Shown piece after piece: positions 52,265 through 62,379 of a stretch of 64,000 nt of DNA. A model generated the notes under the pieces. It did no database searches. It was given only the letters and a program-made list of their open reading frames with translations, and was not told where the DNA came from. Location of the stretch: NCBI RefSeq assembly GCF_000372725.1, contig NW_005201792.1, positions 594,933 through 658,932 on the forward strand, read 5' to 3'. Position 1 is the stretch's first letter. Every line of letters starts with the position of its first letter. A program made the translations under genes and the position numbers. Source of the DNA: Emiliania huxleyi CCMP1516 (taxonomy: Eukaryota > Haptophyta > Isochrysidales > Noelaerhabdaceae).

Positions 52265-55200
52265 TCACTCGTCTCCGGGCAGCGCGTCCGGGGGCGGGAC
52301 GCCAGCCTGTGCGCACAGCGACTCCAGCGCGGGGCCAAATGAGGCGTCCTCCGCCGAGAGGGCCGCGAGCCGCTCGAGGGTGGTGCGGTTGGCGACGAGC
52401 CGCTCGGACAGCGCCGCCTCGCGCTCTAGTGCGGTGGCGCCCTGCACGCCCGAGGCCGCCGCGCTCTCGCGGTGCGCGTCGAGCAGCGACGACAGCTCGC
52501 TGGCTACCCTCTGCAGCTCGCCGCGGCGCTCCTGTAGGGTGGCGCCGATCGAGCGCGACGCGTCGGCGAGCCGCTCGTAGTGCTGCCTCTGCGCGCCGCT
52601 CACGTCGGCGAGCTCGTCGAGCGTCACTCCCATCTGACCGATCTCCTCCTCCACCTCGGACTGCTGCACCTTGTGCGCGCGGCACCTGCAGCAGGCGGCG
52701 GGCGGAGGATGGGAGGGAGCAGTTGGGAGGGAGCAGTTGCCGTGATGCGCGATGGGGCGTGTCACGCGTGGCCCCTTTGAGCGACGAGCTCGCCTCCGCA
52801 GCCGCCCCCGCGCGTGCGGGCGGAGGCGCGGGTGGGAGGGGGTGGCGAAGGGCGCAGCGCAGAGTGGCGCCAGAGCTGCTACGGCGGGCTCTCTCGGCTG
52901 CTACAGCCGTCACCGCGCGAGCGCAGCGCGGTGCTGCTCCTCGAGCAGCGCGCGCTGCTCCGCGAGAGGCGTGCGCGGGCCTGCGGGCGCGAGCGCCGCC
53001 TTGTACGCAGCATTCTTGTCGACGAGATGGCGCAGCGCCTGCGGTGGTTTGGGTCGGGCCCTCGGTGTGGGGACCCGCTCCTCCCGCGCGCCCCCTGCCC
53101 CTCCCGCGTCTCGGCGCCTTGTCGAGCGAGACAACCTCGCGCTCCGCCGTTTGAATCTTGGCGTCGAGCTCGTCGCCCTGCCGCTGCAGCTCGTCTCGCT
53201 CCTGCGCCGCCTTGATGACGAGGTACGCCTGCCGAGAGACAGCCGAGATACAGCCGAGACACAGCCGAGACACGGCCGAGGTACAGCCTTGATGACGAGG
53301 TGCGCCTGCGACTGCGGCGCGCCGTCCTCGTCGGTCCCGAGCCTGCCGACAGGGAACGGGGCGGTCAGGTCCGCGCACACACACGGTGGCGCCAGCCTCG
53401 ACGCAGCCGTGTGTGCGAGAGCCGGCGTGGACAGTCTGGCATCTATGGCGCCGGGCTTGCCCTCGAGGTTGGCGCTCTTGGCCGAGAGCCGGTCGACACG
53501 CAGCAGCCGCTCCGTCAGCGCCTGTGAGGGGGGCGGGCCGGTGCGGGAAGGTGCTCTCGAGCCAGCCGAGATCGAGCCGAGCCTGCGACCGGCGGCGCGC
53601 GCCTTCTTGGCGCGGGAGCGCTCGTCCTCCGCCGCCTTGAGCTGCGCGCGCAGCACGTCGGTGTGCACCTTGATCTCCTCCTGCCGCTCCGCCATCGAGA
53701 GCTGCAGCTGGCTCTTGCGGTTCTCGAGCCCGAAGACGCCGTCCGTCCGGCCGTGCAGCGCCTCGCGCAGCTTCTTGACCTCGAGCCGCAGCAGGTCGGC
53801 CGCCACCGTCGCCTCCTGCCGCTGCTGCGCCTCCTTCTTGATCTGCTTCTGCGCGAGCGTGTTGTCGACCTCGACCGCGTCGATCGCCGCCCGCAGCCGC
53901 GCCTCTTCCGTCGTCACCTGCGTCGGAGCGAGCGGGCGGCGCGGCTCACGCGCGCTGCGCCGGCCGAGGCAGGCGGCGGCCACCGCTCGCGACACCTCCT
54001 CCTCCCGCCTCCGCGCGCGCTTCAGCTCGTTGGACAGCCGCTTCTCCTGCTCGCTGAGCATGCGCGCCTGCGCGAGGCGCGGGCGGGCGCGGATGAGGGG
54101 GGGCGCGCGGGCGGGGCGGGCGGGGACGCCCGGCGGGCGTCGCGCGCCGTCGCGCCCTGCTGCTCGAGCTGCCTCTGCAGCGTAGCGATCTGGGACTTGA
54201 GCTCGGTCTGCTCCTCTGCGGAGCGGACGCCGGTGGCGCGCGCAACCTGGTCGGGTGGCGGTGGGTGGCGGTGGGGTGGGTGGAGGCACCGAGCCGGGGG
54301 ACGGGACCGAGGGAGGGCGCTTGTGCGCGGGCGCCTTCCGCTGCATGAGCTGCAGCTGGAAGTCGGCGGTGTAGAGCACCTGTGGACAGCCGCGGCGGTG
54401 AGGCGGCGCCACCGGTCGCGACTCTGCAGAAAACGGGGGGGGGGGGGGGGGGGGGGGGGCCAAAGGCCAAATTCGCCCCTCCCTTTGGCGGGGGGCCTTT
54501 TCGGGGAGGTGCCCCCCCCGGGACCTGTTCCCCCACACCCCCAGGGGGGGGGGGAGGGGGGAGTTTTTTCCCCAACCCGGTCCCCCCCCTCCTTCACCGG
54601 GGGTTGGAAAAAACCCCCTTTTCCCCCCCAATTTGGGGGGGGAACCTTCCCTTTTCCTGCCTCGCCGCTTGGAGCCGCGCCGTCTCCGCGTACAGCGCCT
54701 CCCGCAGCGCGCCAGCCGCCTTTGCGCGCTCCTTGAGCCGCGCCCCCTCCCGGGCGTGGAGCTCGTCCATCTGCCTGGAGGCCGCCTGCTCGCCGCGAGG
54801 GGGGGGCGGCCGTCAGCCGTGCCTCCCCGGGGCGGGGGAGGCCTCCCGCGGGGGAGGCGTGGGTGGGGCGCCTCGAGCGAGCCTGGGTCTGGGAGGAGTC
54901 TTGGCAGGGCGAGGGAGGGGACTGGGCAGGGCGAGGGAGGGTCTGGGCAGGGCGAGGGAGGGTCTAGGAAGGCCCGGGGCGCCTCGAGCGAGCCGAGGTT
55001 GTCGCTCGAGCGGCTCGCAGCCTCCTCCGCCGCCGCTAGCTTGGCCTTTGCAGCCTCGAGCGCCGCCCGGCGCTCCTCGAGGCTCTCCTCCGCGCCTCGG
55101 ATCTGCGCGCGCCGCCTGTCCCTCTCCGCGGCCGCCTACAGCAGCGCGCTCGGAGAGGGCTCAGCGGAGGGCTCAGAGGGGGCTGCGAACCACCCGCTCC

Positions 55201-57016
55201 GCGGCCGCCTCGCCCATCGCGACGCGCGCCTGGGCCACCTGCTCCTGCACGCTCTCCGTCGCCTCCGCAGCGGCGCGCTGCTCCTCGCGCCGGCGGCCGA
55301 CCGCGCGCTCCGCAGAGGCGATGCCTGCAGGAAGGCTCCGCGAAGGTTCGCACCCGCCTGCGCCTCTGCTCGCGCGCGGCGCCGTCTCTCGGCAAGCGCA
55401 GACGTGGACGTGCTGGTCTCTCGGACGTGGTGGTCTGGAGAGGTGTGATGAGAGATGTGATGAGCCTAGGCTGCCGCGCCGTGGCGCAGGTCCGCGTTGC
55501 TCTTCTGCCGCGCCTCGAGCTCGCTCTCCTTTTGCGCGAGCGCATCCTGCTGCGCCTCGAGCTCGCGCTTGGCGGACGCGTACTCCTCGTGCGCGCGGGA
55601 GATGTCCTGCGAGGGCGCGAGGCGCCGTCCGAGGTGCTTTAGGGGTCTAGGGAGGGTCTAGGAAGGGCCGAGGGAGTGGGGCAGAGGTGCGTGGGAAGCG
55701 CGGTGAGTGCTGCGCGTGCGCGTGCGCGCCTCGTCGCGCTTCTGCATCGCCGCGACCGACATCTCCCACTGCTCGACCAGCTCTCGCCTGGCCAGTCACC
55801 GCGGGGCGGGGGGGGGGGGGGGAGGGGTGAGGCGAGGCTGTCGCGCCGGAGCGGCTCTGGAGGAGAAGGCCGCGCCGCTCGCGCTGCAGCGCGCGGTAGT
55901 CGTCGGCGGTGCGGTCGAGCTCGACTTGCTGCACCGACGTCTTGGTCACCTCCGCCTCCAGCTCCGCCTGCCGCTCCGCCACCTGCGGGCACGCGTCGCC
56001 GGAGGGGAAGGCTCGAGAGGGGGCGGCTCCCGGCGGGAGTCGGCTCCGAGGGCCGCCCGCGCCTGCGCCAGCGTCTTTTCGAGCTGCAGGTTGAGCGACT
56101 TGAGGCGCGACTCGTCCGCCTGACGCCAGAGAGGGGAGGAGGTGGGCGGCCCGCCCTCCCGCAACGCTGCGCCTCTCCCCTCCTCCTCAGCCTCTCCCCT
56201 CCTCCTCTCCCTCGAGGCGACACATGCGCGCCTTTGCGTACTTGAGCATGGCGAGGTTGTCCTCCTCTTTCTGGCGCGCCGCGAGCGCCCACTGCTCGAG
56301 CTCCTGCACGCCGAGGGGCGGGCGGGGCGGGAGGTGCGAGGGGCGAGAGCGGCGGCGGGCGCCTTCGGAGACGGAAGGCGTCGGCGAGCGGGGCGGCGCG
56401 GCGCGGCGGGCTCGGGTGCGTGGTGCGCCTCTTGCTTCCAGTTCATCTGGAGCTTGAAGGCGTCCATCCGCTCGTTCCCCTTGAAGATCTGAGTCTGCGC
56501 CGCCGTCGCCTGCGCCGCGGGCAGGCGCCGCCGCCGCTCAGCGGAGTGCTCCCCCATCCCCATCCCGCACCGCCGCCTCCTGCCACCACCTCCGCCGCGA
56601 GCAGCGGATCGCGGGTGCGCGCGACTCTCTGGGGCGGGGTGGCGACGACCGCGCTGGCTGTGTGAGCACAGGGTGGGCGAGCGCGGCGCCTTGTCTGTCA
56701 GATCCGCGCACTCGCGCTGCAGCTTTGAGAGCTCCGAGCTGAAGCGGCCGAGCTCCCTATCGGCGAGCTGCTTGAGGTGGTCTTCGGTCTCGACCTCCTT
56801 TGCCTTGGCATCCACCAGCCGCTGCGTGTTCTGCCGCTCCGCCACCACCGAGCCAAGGTGACCCTCCATCACAGACACTCGCTCGCCCGTCTCGGCCAGC
56901 TCCTCCTCGGTCGCAGCGAGCGCCCGCTCCGCGTCCTTGAGATCGGCGTAGAGCGCGCGGTTGGCCGCGTTGGCAAAGTCCGGCAGATCGACGAGCTCTT
57001 CTTCATCGTCGGACAT
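52265..57016 (-). CDS. CCDC39: CCDC39 / FAP59 axonemal ruler coiled-coil protein
   Basis: Minus strand, ATG 57016, starting MSDDEEELVDLPDFANAANR, followed by continuous coiled coil across about a dozen exons. Landmarks match CCDC39: DHLKQLADRELGRFSSELSK, ERMDAFKLQMNWKQE, QVELDRTADDYRALQRER, LYTADFQLQLMQRK, LLRLEVKKLREALHGR, MAERQEEIKVHTDVLRAQLK, LVIKAAQERDELQRQGDELD and AKIQTAEREVVSLD. It ends CAQAGVPPPDALPGDE at 52265. With CCDC40 this protein sets the 96-nm repeat of motile cilia and positions the nexin link and inner arms. Its presence means the organism makes motile flagella. The intron 53229-53305 starts with a copy of the next exon. The stretch 54430-54655 is low-quality sequence within the gene. 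Confidence 0.88.
53229..53305 (-). other. 77-bp GC-AG intron whose 5' end copies the next exon
   Basis: On the minus strand the intron begins GCGCACCTCGTCATCAAGGC and the next exon begins GCGTACCTCGTCATCAAGGC, differing at one base in 20. Removing the intron gives QSQ|AYLVIKAAQE, as in CCDC39 homologues. The remaining intron is made of CTCGGCTGT/CTCGGCCGT units. Confidence 0.85.
54430..54655. other. Low-quality homopolymer-rich stretch inside CCDC39
   Basis: Runs of G (over 20), C, T and A with doubled letters, unlike the flanking coding sequence; probably a read-end artefact. Confidence 0.75.
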
Positions 57017-57298
57017 TGCGTTCTTGGGTTCGTGGGGAGCGAGCGGTTCGGAGGCCGGCGATCGAGGCAGAGGTGGCCTTAGAAACGGCCAATGCGCGCC
57101 GTGTATTCTTTTTTTGCTTGGAGTTTGACCTGTTTTGCCCCTGCCTACCTACCTACCTACCTACCCTACTTATGGGAAACTAAAAAATAAATCACTCGAT
57201 GGGTGAAGGTGGGGTACCATACCAACTAAAGTGATGGTTGGTGGTACTCTCCTGCAACCACAGTCCTTCCTGTGACATGGCAGGCCACTCTCAAGCCC

Positions 57299-57524
57299 TA
57301 CAAGCAGAGAGCACCGCGTACCCTCCCCACTCCCGCCTCTCATTTGTGTCACACCACGCGGAACGCATCTCCATCGCTTCGGTGAAGGGGGTGAACCGTG
57401 CCATCCTCGATCGCCGTGCAAAGCTCGCTTCCGAGCTCTCACGCCGCGCGTAGGGCCCTTAGGGGCCTAGAGAACACAACCCCCTCTCTCTTTTCTCCCA
57501 GTAAGCTATAAGTACGTACGTACA
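57299..57524. mobile_element. About 225-bp insertion with a module shared by four loci
   Basis: The sister module at 62.2 kb reads AAGCCC-GACCAG-CACCAGATCAC without this DNA; here TACAAG flanks both sides. It contains CGTGAGAGCTCGGAAGCGAG plus CTTTGCACGGCG (minus strand, 57412-57443), also present at 12369-12400, 28465-28496 and 57894-57925. Confidence 0.55.
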
Positions 57525-57656
57525 AGCACCAGATCACCCATTTGGGGAGGGTTGACATCGTGATTTTCGCGGAAAATTTCTTTTTCTGCTGTGAAAATTC
57601 CAGCGTGAAGAGAGGGAAAAACCCGACGGGAGGGCCCAGACCTACCCTACCTACCC

Positions 57657-58657
57657 TGAGGGAGGGTGTAGAGGATGTAGAGTGTAGAGCGCTGTAGAGC
57701 TGTAGAGATGTAGAGCGCTCTGGAGCGCTGTAGAGCTGTAGAGCTCTACATCGGGCACGGGACGAACTGCGTGCGTTGTAGAGCGATGTAGAGCGCGATT
57801 TTGTTGTAGAGTTTGTTGTACGTACTTATAGCTTACTGGGAGAAAAGAGAGGGGAGGTTGTGTTCTCTAGGCCCCTAAGGGCCCTACGCGCGGCGTGAGA
57901 GCTCGGAAGCGAGCTTTGCACGGCGTTGTTGTAGAGGCTCTACAGCCAACCCGCCGGGAAGGCAGTGACTCAAAGAGGTCGAGTCGCACTAATGGGGTGT
58001 CTCCGAGCTTACTGGAGCTCTGATGGACGGCCCTGACTATCCCTGACACACAGAGAGTCACTCTGATGGCACACAACACCCCATAACTGCGTCATCACCA
58101 GCCTGCCATGCGTCGCCGGTGCCCGCATTCGTCGCTGTGCTTCTTTAGCAGGCGGTGGACTGTCGGCGGCGAGGACGGTCGCATTTGCGCAAGGCGAGGC
58201 GAGCATTCAGACGCGTTGCATGCGCCATGCCTCGCGCCAGCGTGTGCGGGAGCTCCTGGCTGAGCGTTGAGTCCAAGCGAGTTGCGCTGGCCACTATCGC
58301 TACGCCGAGCCGAGCTGACGCGCCGAGGCGCCGGCCAGTCGCAGCCGTGAGGCATGCCACAGCAGCAGAGGCACCTCCCACCCATTGGGCGGGCAGACAG
58401 AAGGCCAGGGCAGCACTGGCGAGTGCAACGCGCCTCATGTCGGAGAGCGACCGTGCCTCGTTCGCTTTTGATGTAGAGTTTGTTGTAGAGATTTCACGTT
58501 GTAGAGCGCCTCTACATCGCTCTACAACGCACGCAGTTCGTCCCGCGGCGGATGTAGAGCTCTACAGCTCTACAGCGCTCTACAGCGCTCCAGAGCGCTC
58601 TACATCTCTACAGCTCTACAGCGCTCTACACTCTACATCCTCTACACCCTCCCTCAG
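57657..58657. mobile_element. Mutator-like long-TIR element with 9-bp target duplication
   Basis: Terminal inverted repeats of about 180 bases, built of GTAGAG subunits, begin TGAGGGAGGGTGTAGAGGAT on the left and end with the complement at CCCTCAG. Shared internal landmark: GGGACGAACTGCGTGCGTTG. The flanks are TACCTACCC at 57648-57656 and 58658-58666. The related locus 62341-62365 has a single TACCTACCC in the same context, an empty site. TSD length and long TIRs fit the MULE superfamily. The 650-bp core has no transposase; it holds a minus ORF (58145-58438) with a signal-like start (MRRVALASAALAFCLPAQ) and one arm of the 57.4-kb module. Confidence 0.75.
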
Positions 58658-58889
58658 TACCTACCCCGGCATGACGTACGGCCAAGCAAAAAAAGAATAC
58701 ACCTGAATGCTTTGGGTTTTGTAAGGTGCCTATATGGGCTTCCAGTATCGGACCTTCAAGACATGCGCTTTTGGCCGGTGGCCTCCTCGGACAGGTTTCG
58801 CCACCTCTTCATGAAATTGAAAAGAAGAAAAGCGCATGTATACACATAACGATCCAGTCCCTCTCACGCTCAGCGATACCCGCACAACC

Positions 58890-60005
58890 TACGACAACTT
58901 TGGTCGCCGGCTTTGGCCAGGTGCAGCCACCACCTGCTTGCCTCCATGTTCACGCTTCGCGCCCCTTCCCCCCCCCTGACGCCGCCGTATGACCTTAGGT
59001 GAGGGGCACGACTACCCGCCTGGAAGGCGCTCTCATCAGCAAGTCACCTCCAGGCACCAACTCCTGGGCGTTTACGCTTGACTACGAAACCATGCAGTGG
59101 ATGCAGCTCGATCAAAACGGCGACGCCAACAGCTGGCCCCTGGGCGAGTTCCTTCCTTGCGCTCAGGATGAGGTGCGAGCCATGATGCTCGACTATCAGC
59201 GTGCACCAAGTCGCTCACATTCCGTGAGTTCGTCAACGGGCCGAACTCTCCAAGTCGACGGCGATCTCGAACTCCGACAACTGGACCGGTGCACCAGCCG
59301 CGTAGGACGATGGCTCCCTCGAGGACATCCCTTCATCGACGGACGCCTTCACCGCCGCCGGCCCTGGGCCATCCAGCGCGGCCTCCGACGGCCTGCACGT
59401 GATCGAGGTACAGAAACGGTGGCTGCCGCAGCTCACACCCTAATCTATCTGCCTTAGGCACGGAGCCAACGGAGCCATCCATCGCGCATGCCCGCATCGC
59501 GTGCGGCTCCGAGGTCTCCCGCCGAGACCGGCTCGGCGCGGCGCGTGGCCGCACGCCGCCGTTGAAAAGGCGATAGGAGAGGGGAGAGCGCCGGCCACAT
59601 CGAGCGAGCGCTGACGTGTAAGGTGTCTGCGCTGCTCCGGTGTGTGTGGGATTATGCCTCCCCCCATCTGTGCGGCGAGGTGTTTGCGGTGGGTGCGATG
59701 GCCGATCGTGTTTGCGCGATAAGTCAGTCGTTGCATGCAGCGACTCTGCTCACGTGCCACGACTGCTTTGACTGACTTATGAGTGCTGATGGATGATCTC
59801 CGACAACCCTAAACCAAAATGAAAATTACTCTCGGGAGGCTGTGAAAGCACGCCCAACCTAGCGGATTTGGGTACTTGCCCCCGAAGGCAAGTGCGTCTG
59901 TTCACAGCTCACGAGAGTAAAATGAAAATGCGCAGTTTGGCTTGCAGATCCTGCGTCTCTCACTGCCCGAACAACAGAGGCGGGTCCGCAGTCCCCCACT
60001 AGTAT
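58890..60005 (+). repeat. Dispersed repeat A, copy 2
   Basis: Inverted relative to 846-1580. It includes the coding-like block TNSWAFTLDYETMQWMQLDQ and GDANSWPLGEFLP. It carries about 250 extra bases around 59500-59755 and a 92-bp MITE at 59827-59918. It ends eight bases before the carrier start codon, so it forms that gene's promoter region. Confidence 0.7.
59827..59918. mobile_element. 92-bp MITE with 11-bp target duplication
   Basis: AAAATGAAAAT lies at 59816-59826 and 59919-59929. Inverted ends are ACTCTCGGGAGGCTGTGAA and ACTCTCGTGAGCTGTGAA. Repeat A copy 1 lacks the element at the matching place (near 950). Confidence 0.75.
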
Positions 60006-60012
60006 ACACATA

Positions 60013-61134
60013 ATGACCACCGAGCACAAGCGCTTCCCCGTCGCCGCCGCCGCCATTGCGGGCACGCTCGAGAACTTCGCCACCTTTCCGTTCGAGTACG
60101 TCAAAACGCAGCTTCAGCTTCAGATCCGCTCCTCGGCGCTCTACGCTGGCAGCAGCGCCTACACTGGCCCGCTCGACGTCGTGCAGCGAACCTTCCGAAC
60201 CGCTGGCCTCCTCGGCCTGTACAGCGGCGGCGCCAGCTTCGTCATCTTCTCTCCCCTGCGTGCGGTCGTGCGCTTCACCACCTTTGAGCGGCTGCGAATA
60301 ACGGCTCGGAGCCAGCAGCTGCGAGAGACGCCTGGCGGCAAGAGGCTCTCCGACCTCGGCTGCGGCGTGCTGGCTGGCGCGGCGGACGGCGCGCTGTGCC
60401 AGACGCCGAGCAATGCGATCGCCGTCAAGATGGTGCACGACCAGTCGCCCAGAGGGCCGCGGCAGTACAGGCTGGGCGGCGGCCCGAGTTGGCACGCAAA
60501 GAGCGGTATACGCAGACAGACAGCGCCTCCCCACGCCACCGCAGGCACGTGCTCCACGCTACGCGTCAGATTGCGGCCGAGTTTGGCGTCTGGCGCGCGG
60601 CCGTCCCCTCCAGCGGCTAGAGGCGAGAGGTGCGACTCCCGCCCGTGCGAGTATAGGCACGGCTTCTTCTCTGGCCTGTGGCCCACCGTGGCAAAGGTCT
60701 CCTTCTGCGCGGGCGTCCGCCGCCGCAGGAGAGGCTGGCGGCTGGAGGCCGTCTCCCCACGGCAGTCGTCTCACTGAGTAGGCATCCGCTTCGTTGGCTA
60801 CGGCGAGATGGCCGAGAGATTGCGCTCCCGCCCCGGCCGACCTGAAGGGCCAATTGCAATCTGGGAGAGTCTGGTGGCAGGCGGCACCGCGGGCGGCGTG
60901 TCAGCGGTGCTCAGCCAGCCGATCGACGTTGTGCGCGCAAACATGATGTCGCTGGACGCGAGGCGGTACAGCTCCTCCCTCGCGTGTGCCCGCGCCATTC
61001 TCCGGAGCGGAGGATTGCCCGGCCTCTTCCTCGGCGTCGGGCCTCGCATCTGCCGCGTCTGCGTCGAGGAGTCGCTCAAGTTCACGCTATTCGAGGCGGC
61101 GGAGCGACAGTTGTGCGCGCTCTTCCCGCCGTAA
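60013..61134 (+). CDS. Mitochondrial citrate/tricarboxylate carrier (SLC25A1-like)
   Basis: Four exons: 60013-60470, 60545-60592, 60657-60706 and 60782-61134, giving a 302-residue protein in one frame, the usual carrier length. Carrier repeats show FPFEYVKTQLQLQ (signature PxD/ExxK with the citrate-carrier TQLQL), then TPSNAIAVKMVHDQ and SQPIDVVRANMMSLDARRY. The third-repeat helix GLPGLFLGVGPRICRVC matches citrate carriers. These proteins exchange citrate for malate or isocitrate across the inner mitochondrial membrane. All three introns are GC-AG: donors GCTGGG, GCGCGC and GCGCGG; acceptors CGCAG, TATAG and AGTAG. The start codon is preceded by repeat A. The second signature is degenerate (S-N in place of D/E), common for CTPs where M-E-T is usual. 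Confidence 0.9.
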
Positions 61135-61679
61135 GAACTCTCTCACACGACTCACGAGTCGGTCACATTATTAAATAAATACGTTACGGCCCAACACAGG
61201 GTCAAACTCCTGACACACGACCCTCTGGGGTCGCCCTCGCAGCTCGCTCGCCCCGCCCCAGCGGCGTGCACCCCCGCTCGATCCTGTACGAACCGTGTTC
61301 CTCTGTGGGGTCACGGGGGAGCCAGCCGCCGCGGAGAGAGCGCGGCGTTGACGCGCGCACACACCGCTGTGTGTCACACACATATCGATATGCGCCATGC
61401 GCCATGCGACATGCGATATATATTAATATCTGAGCGACGTCTCTCTCTCTCTCACACGTCGCTCTCAAGTCTCTCAAGTCTCTTTTATCAGTCTAACCCC
61501 TTTTATATCATTCTCGTGAAAGTATGTTTCGTCATATTCTGCTGTGTCCCTACCTACCTATGAACGTATGCCAGCAACTTACATGCACGACTCGAACGCG
61601 CACACGGTGATGTACACGGCATGGCCCCGCGCACGGCAGGGCGTGCGGCGCGCGACTGGGACAGACCGAGACGGGGATC
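61135..61679. other. Intergenic, nothing recognised
   Basis: AT-richer stretch with CATGCGCCATGCGACATG short repeats (61392-61420) and CT-rich DNA; it includes the 3' flanks of two convergent genes. Confidence 0.5.
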
Positions 61680-62128
61680 TCAGCATGGGTTCTCGCCTTC
61701 GTCTTGCTGCGCCCTCCACGTGGTACACCTCGCGCTGTTGCCAAAGCAATCCTCCATCTCCCACGTCTCTTTTCGTTCGGCAATGCACCTCGAGCAGCCC
61801 CTGCAGAGTCCGCCGTTGTTCCAGCCGGTGCTAGTGGTGATGACGGAGCCGCTACAATTGAAGTTGGAGCTCGCATCCTCGAATCGTCCTCGAGATGCCC
61901 TTCTCATGCACGTGGGTAGGCACGGATAGGTCCGCAGCGCGTCCACCACCCCGTCGCAGCACCCATGGTACGCTGGCTTGAGGCCATACTCGCGGTCGAA
62001 CAGCAACGGGTCGTCCTCTCCAAACCAGCCGTGGATCCACGAGAACTTGTCAGTGAACCCCCAAAAGGTGAGCCCCTCAACGTACGGCGAGATCAGGGCT
62101 TCCGCCATGAGGGCAAGCTACCTACCTA
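61680..62128 (-). pseudogene. 3' end of a GH10 endo-xylanase gene, truncated upstream
   Basis: Minus strand: after a TAG acceptor-like site at about 62117 the frame reads LALMAEALISPYVEGLTFWG, FTDKFSWIHGWFGEDDPLLF and DREYGLKPAYHG, the C-terminal strand and helix of the GH10 barrel (W-G-TDKYSW ... LLFD-NY-PKPAY). A cysteine-rich tail of about 75 residues follows (YPCLPTCMRRAS; GLCRGCSRC). The active-site glutamates and the rest of the barrel are absent: upstream lie the CTAC-repeat module and a family B copy, with no further GH10 exon up to the window end. Either repeats removed the 5' part or it lies beyond a very large intron. Confidence 0.7.
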
Positions 62129-62366
62129 CCTACCTTACTTATGGGAAACTAAAAAAGAAATCACTGGATCTCCTGCAACCACAGTCCTTCCTGTGACATG
62201 GCAGGCCACTCTCAAGCCCGACCAGCACCAGATCACACACTTGGGGAGCGGGGAGGGTTGACATCGTGATTTCCGCGGAAATTTCTTTTTTGTGAAAATA
62301 CCGGCGTGAAGAGAGGGAAAAACCCGACGGGAGGGCCCAGACCTACCCTACCTACCCCGTCATGAC
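62112..62366 (+). repeat. CTAC-repeat module, sister of the module in 57101-58702
   Basis: Shares CTTATGGGAAACTAAAAAA, CCTGCAACCACAGTCCTTCC, GAGGGAAAAACCCGACGGGA and CCTACCCTACCTACCCC with the left copy but lacks both insertions found there. Confidence 0.85.
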
Positions 62367-62379
62367 GTATACAGAAAGA

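Larger units (their letters stand above)
57101..58702. mobile_element. 1.6-kb composite bounded by a perfect 21-bp inverted repeat
   Basis: GTGTATTC-T7-GCTTGG (57101-57121) and its exact complement CCAAGC-A7-GAATACAC (58682-58702) delimit the unit, 85 bases upstream of the CCDC39 start. Inside are a CTAC-repeat module that recurs at 62112-62366, an insertion at about 57299-57524 and the long-TIR element 57657-58657. Confidence 0.7.

Noticed and set aside
52752-54185. Long plus frame antisense to CCDC39
   Set aside because: Ser/Arg/Ala-rich shadow; the minus strand matches CCDC39 block by block.
57238-57453. C-terminal exon of a ribosomal-like protein (RAKLASELSRRA end)
   Set aside because: The frame lies across an insertion border and a dispersed module; resemblance is too short to support a gene.
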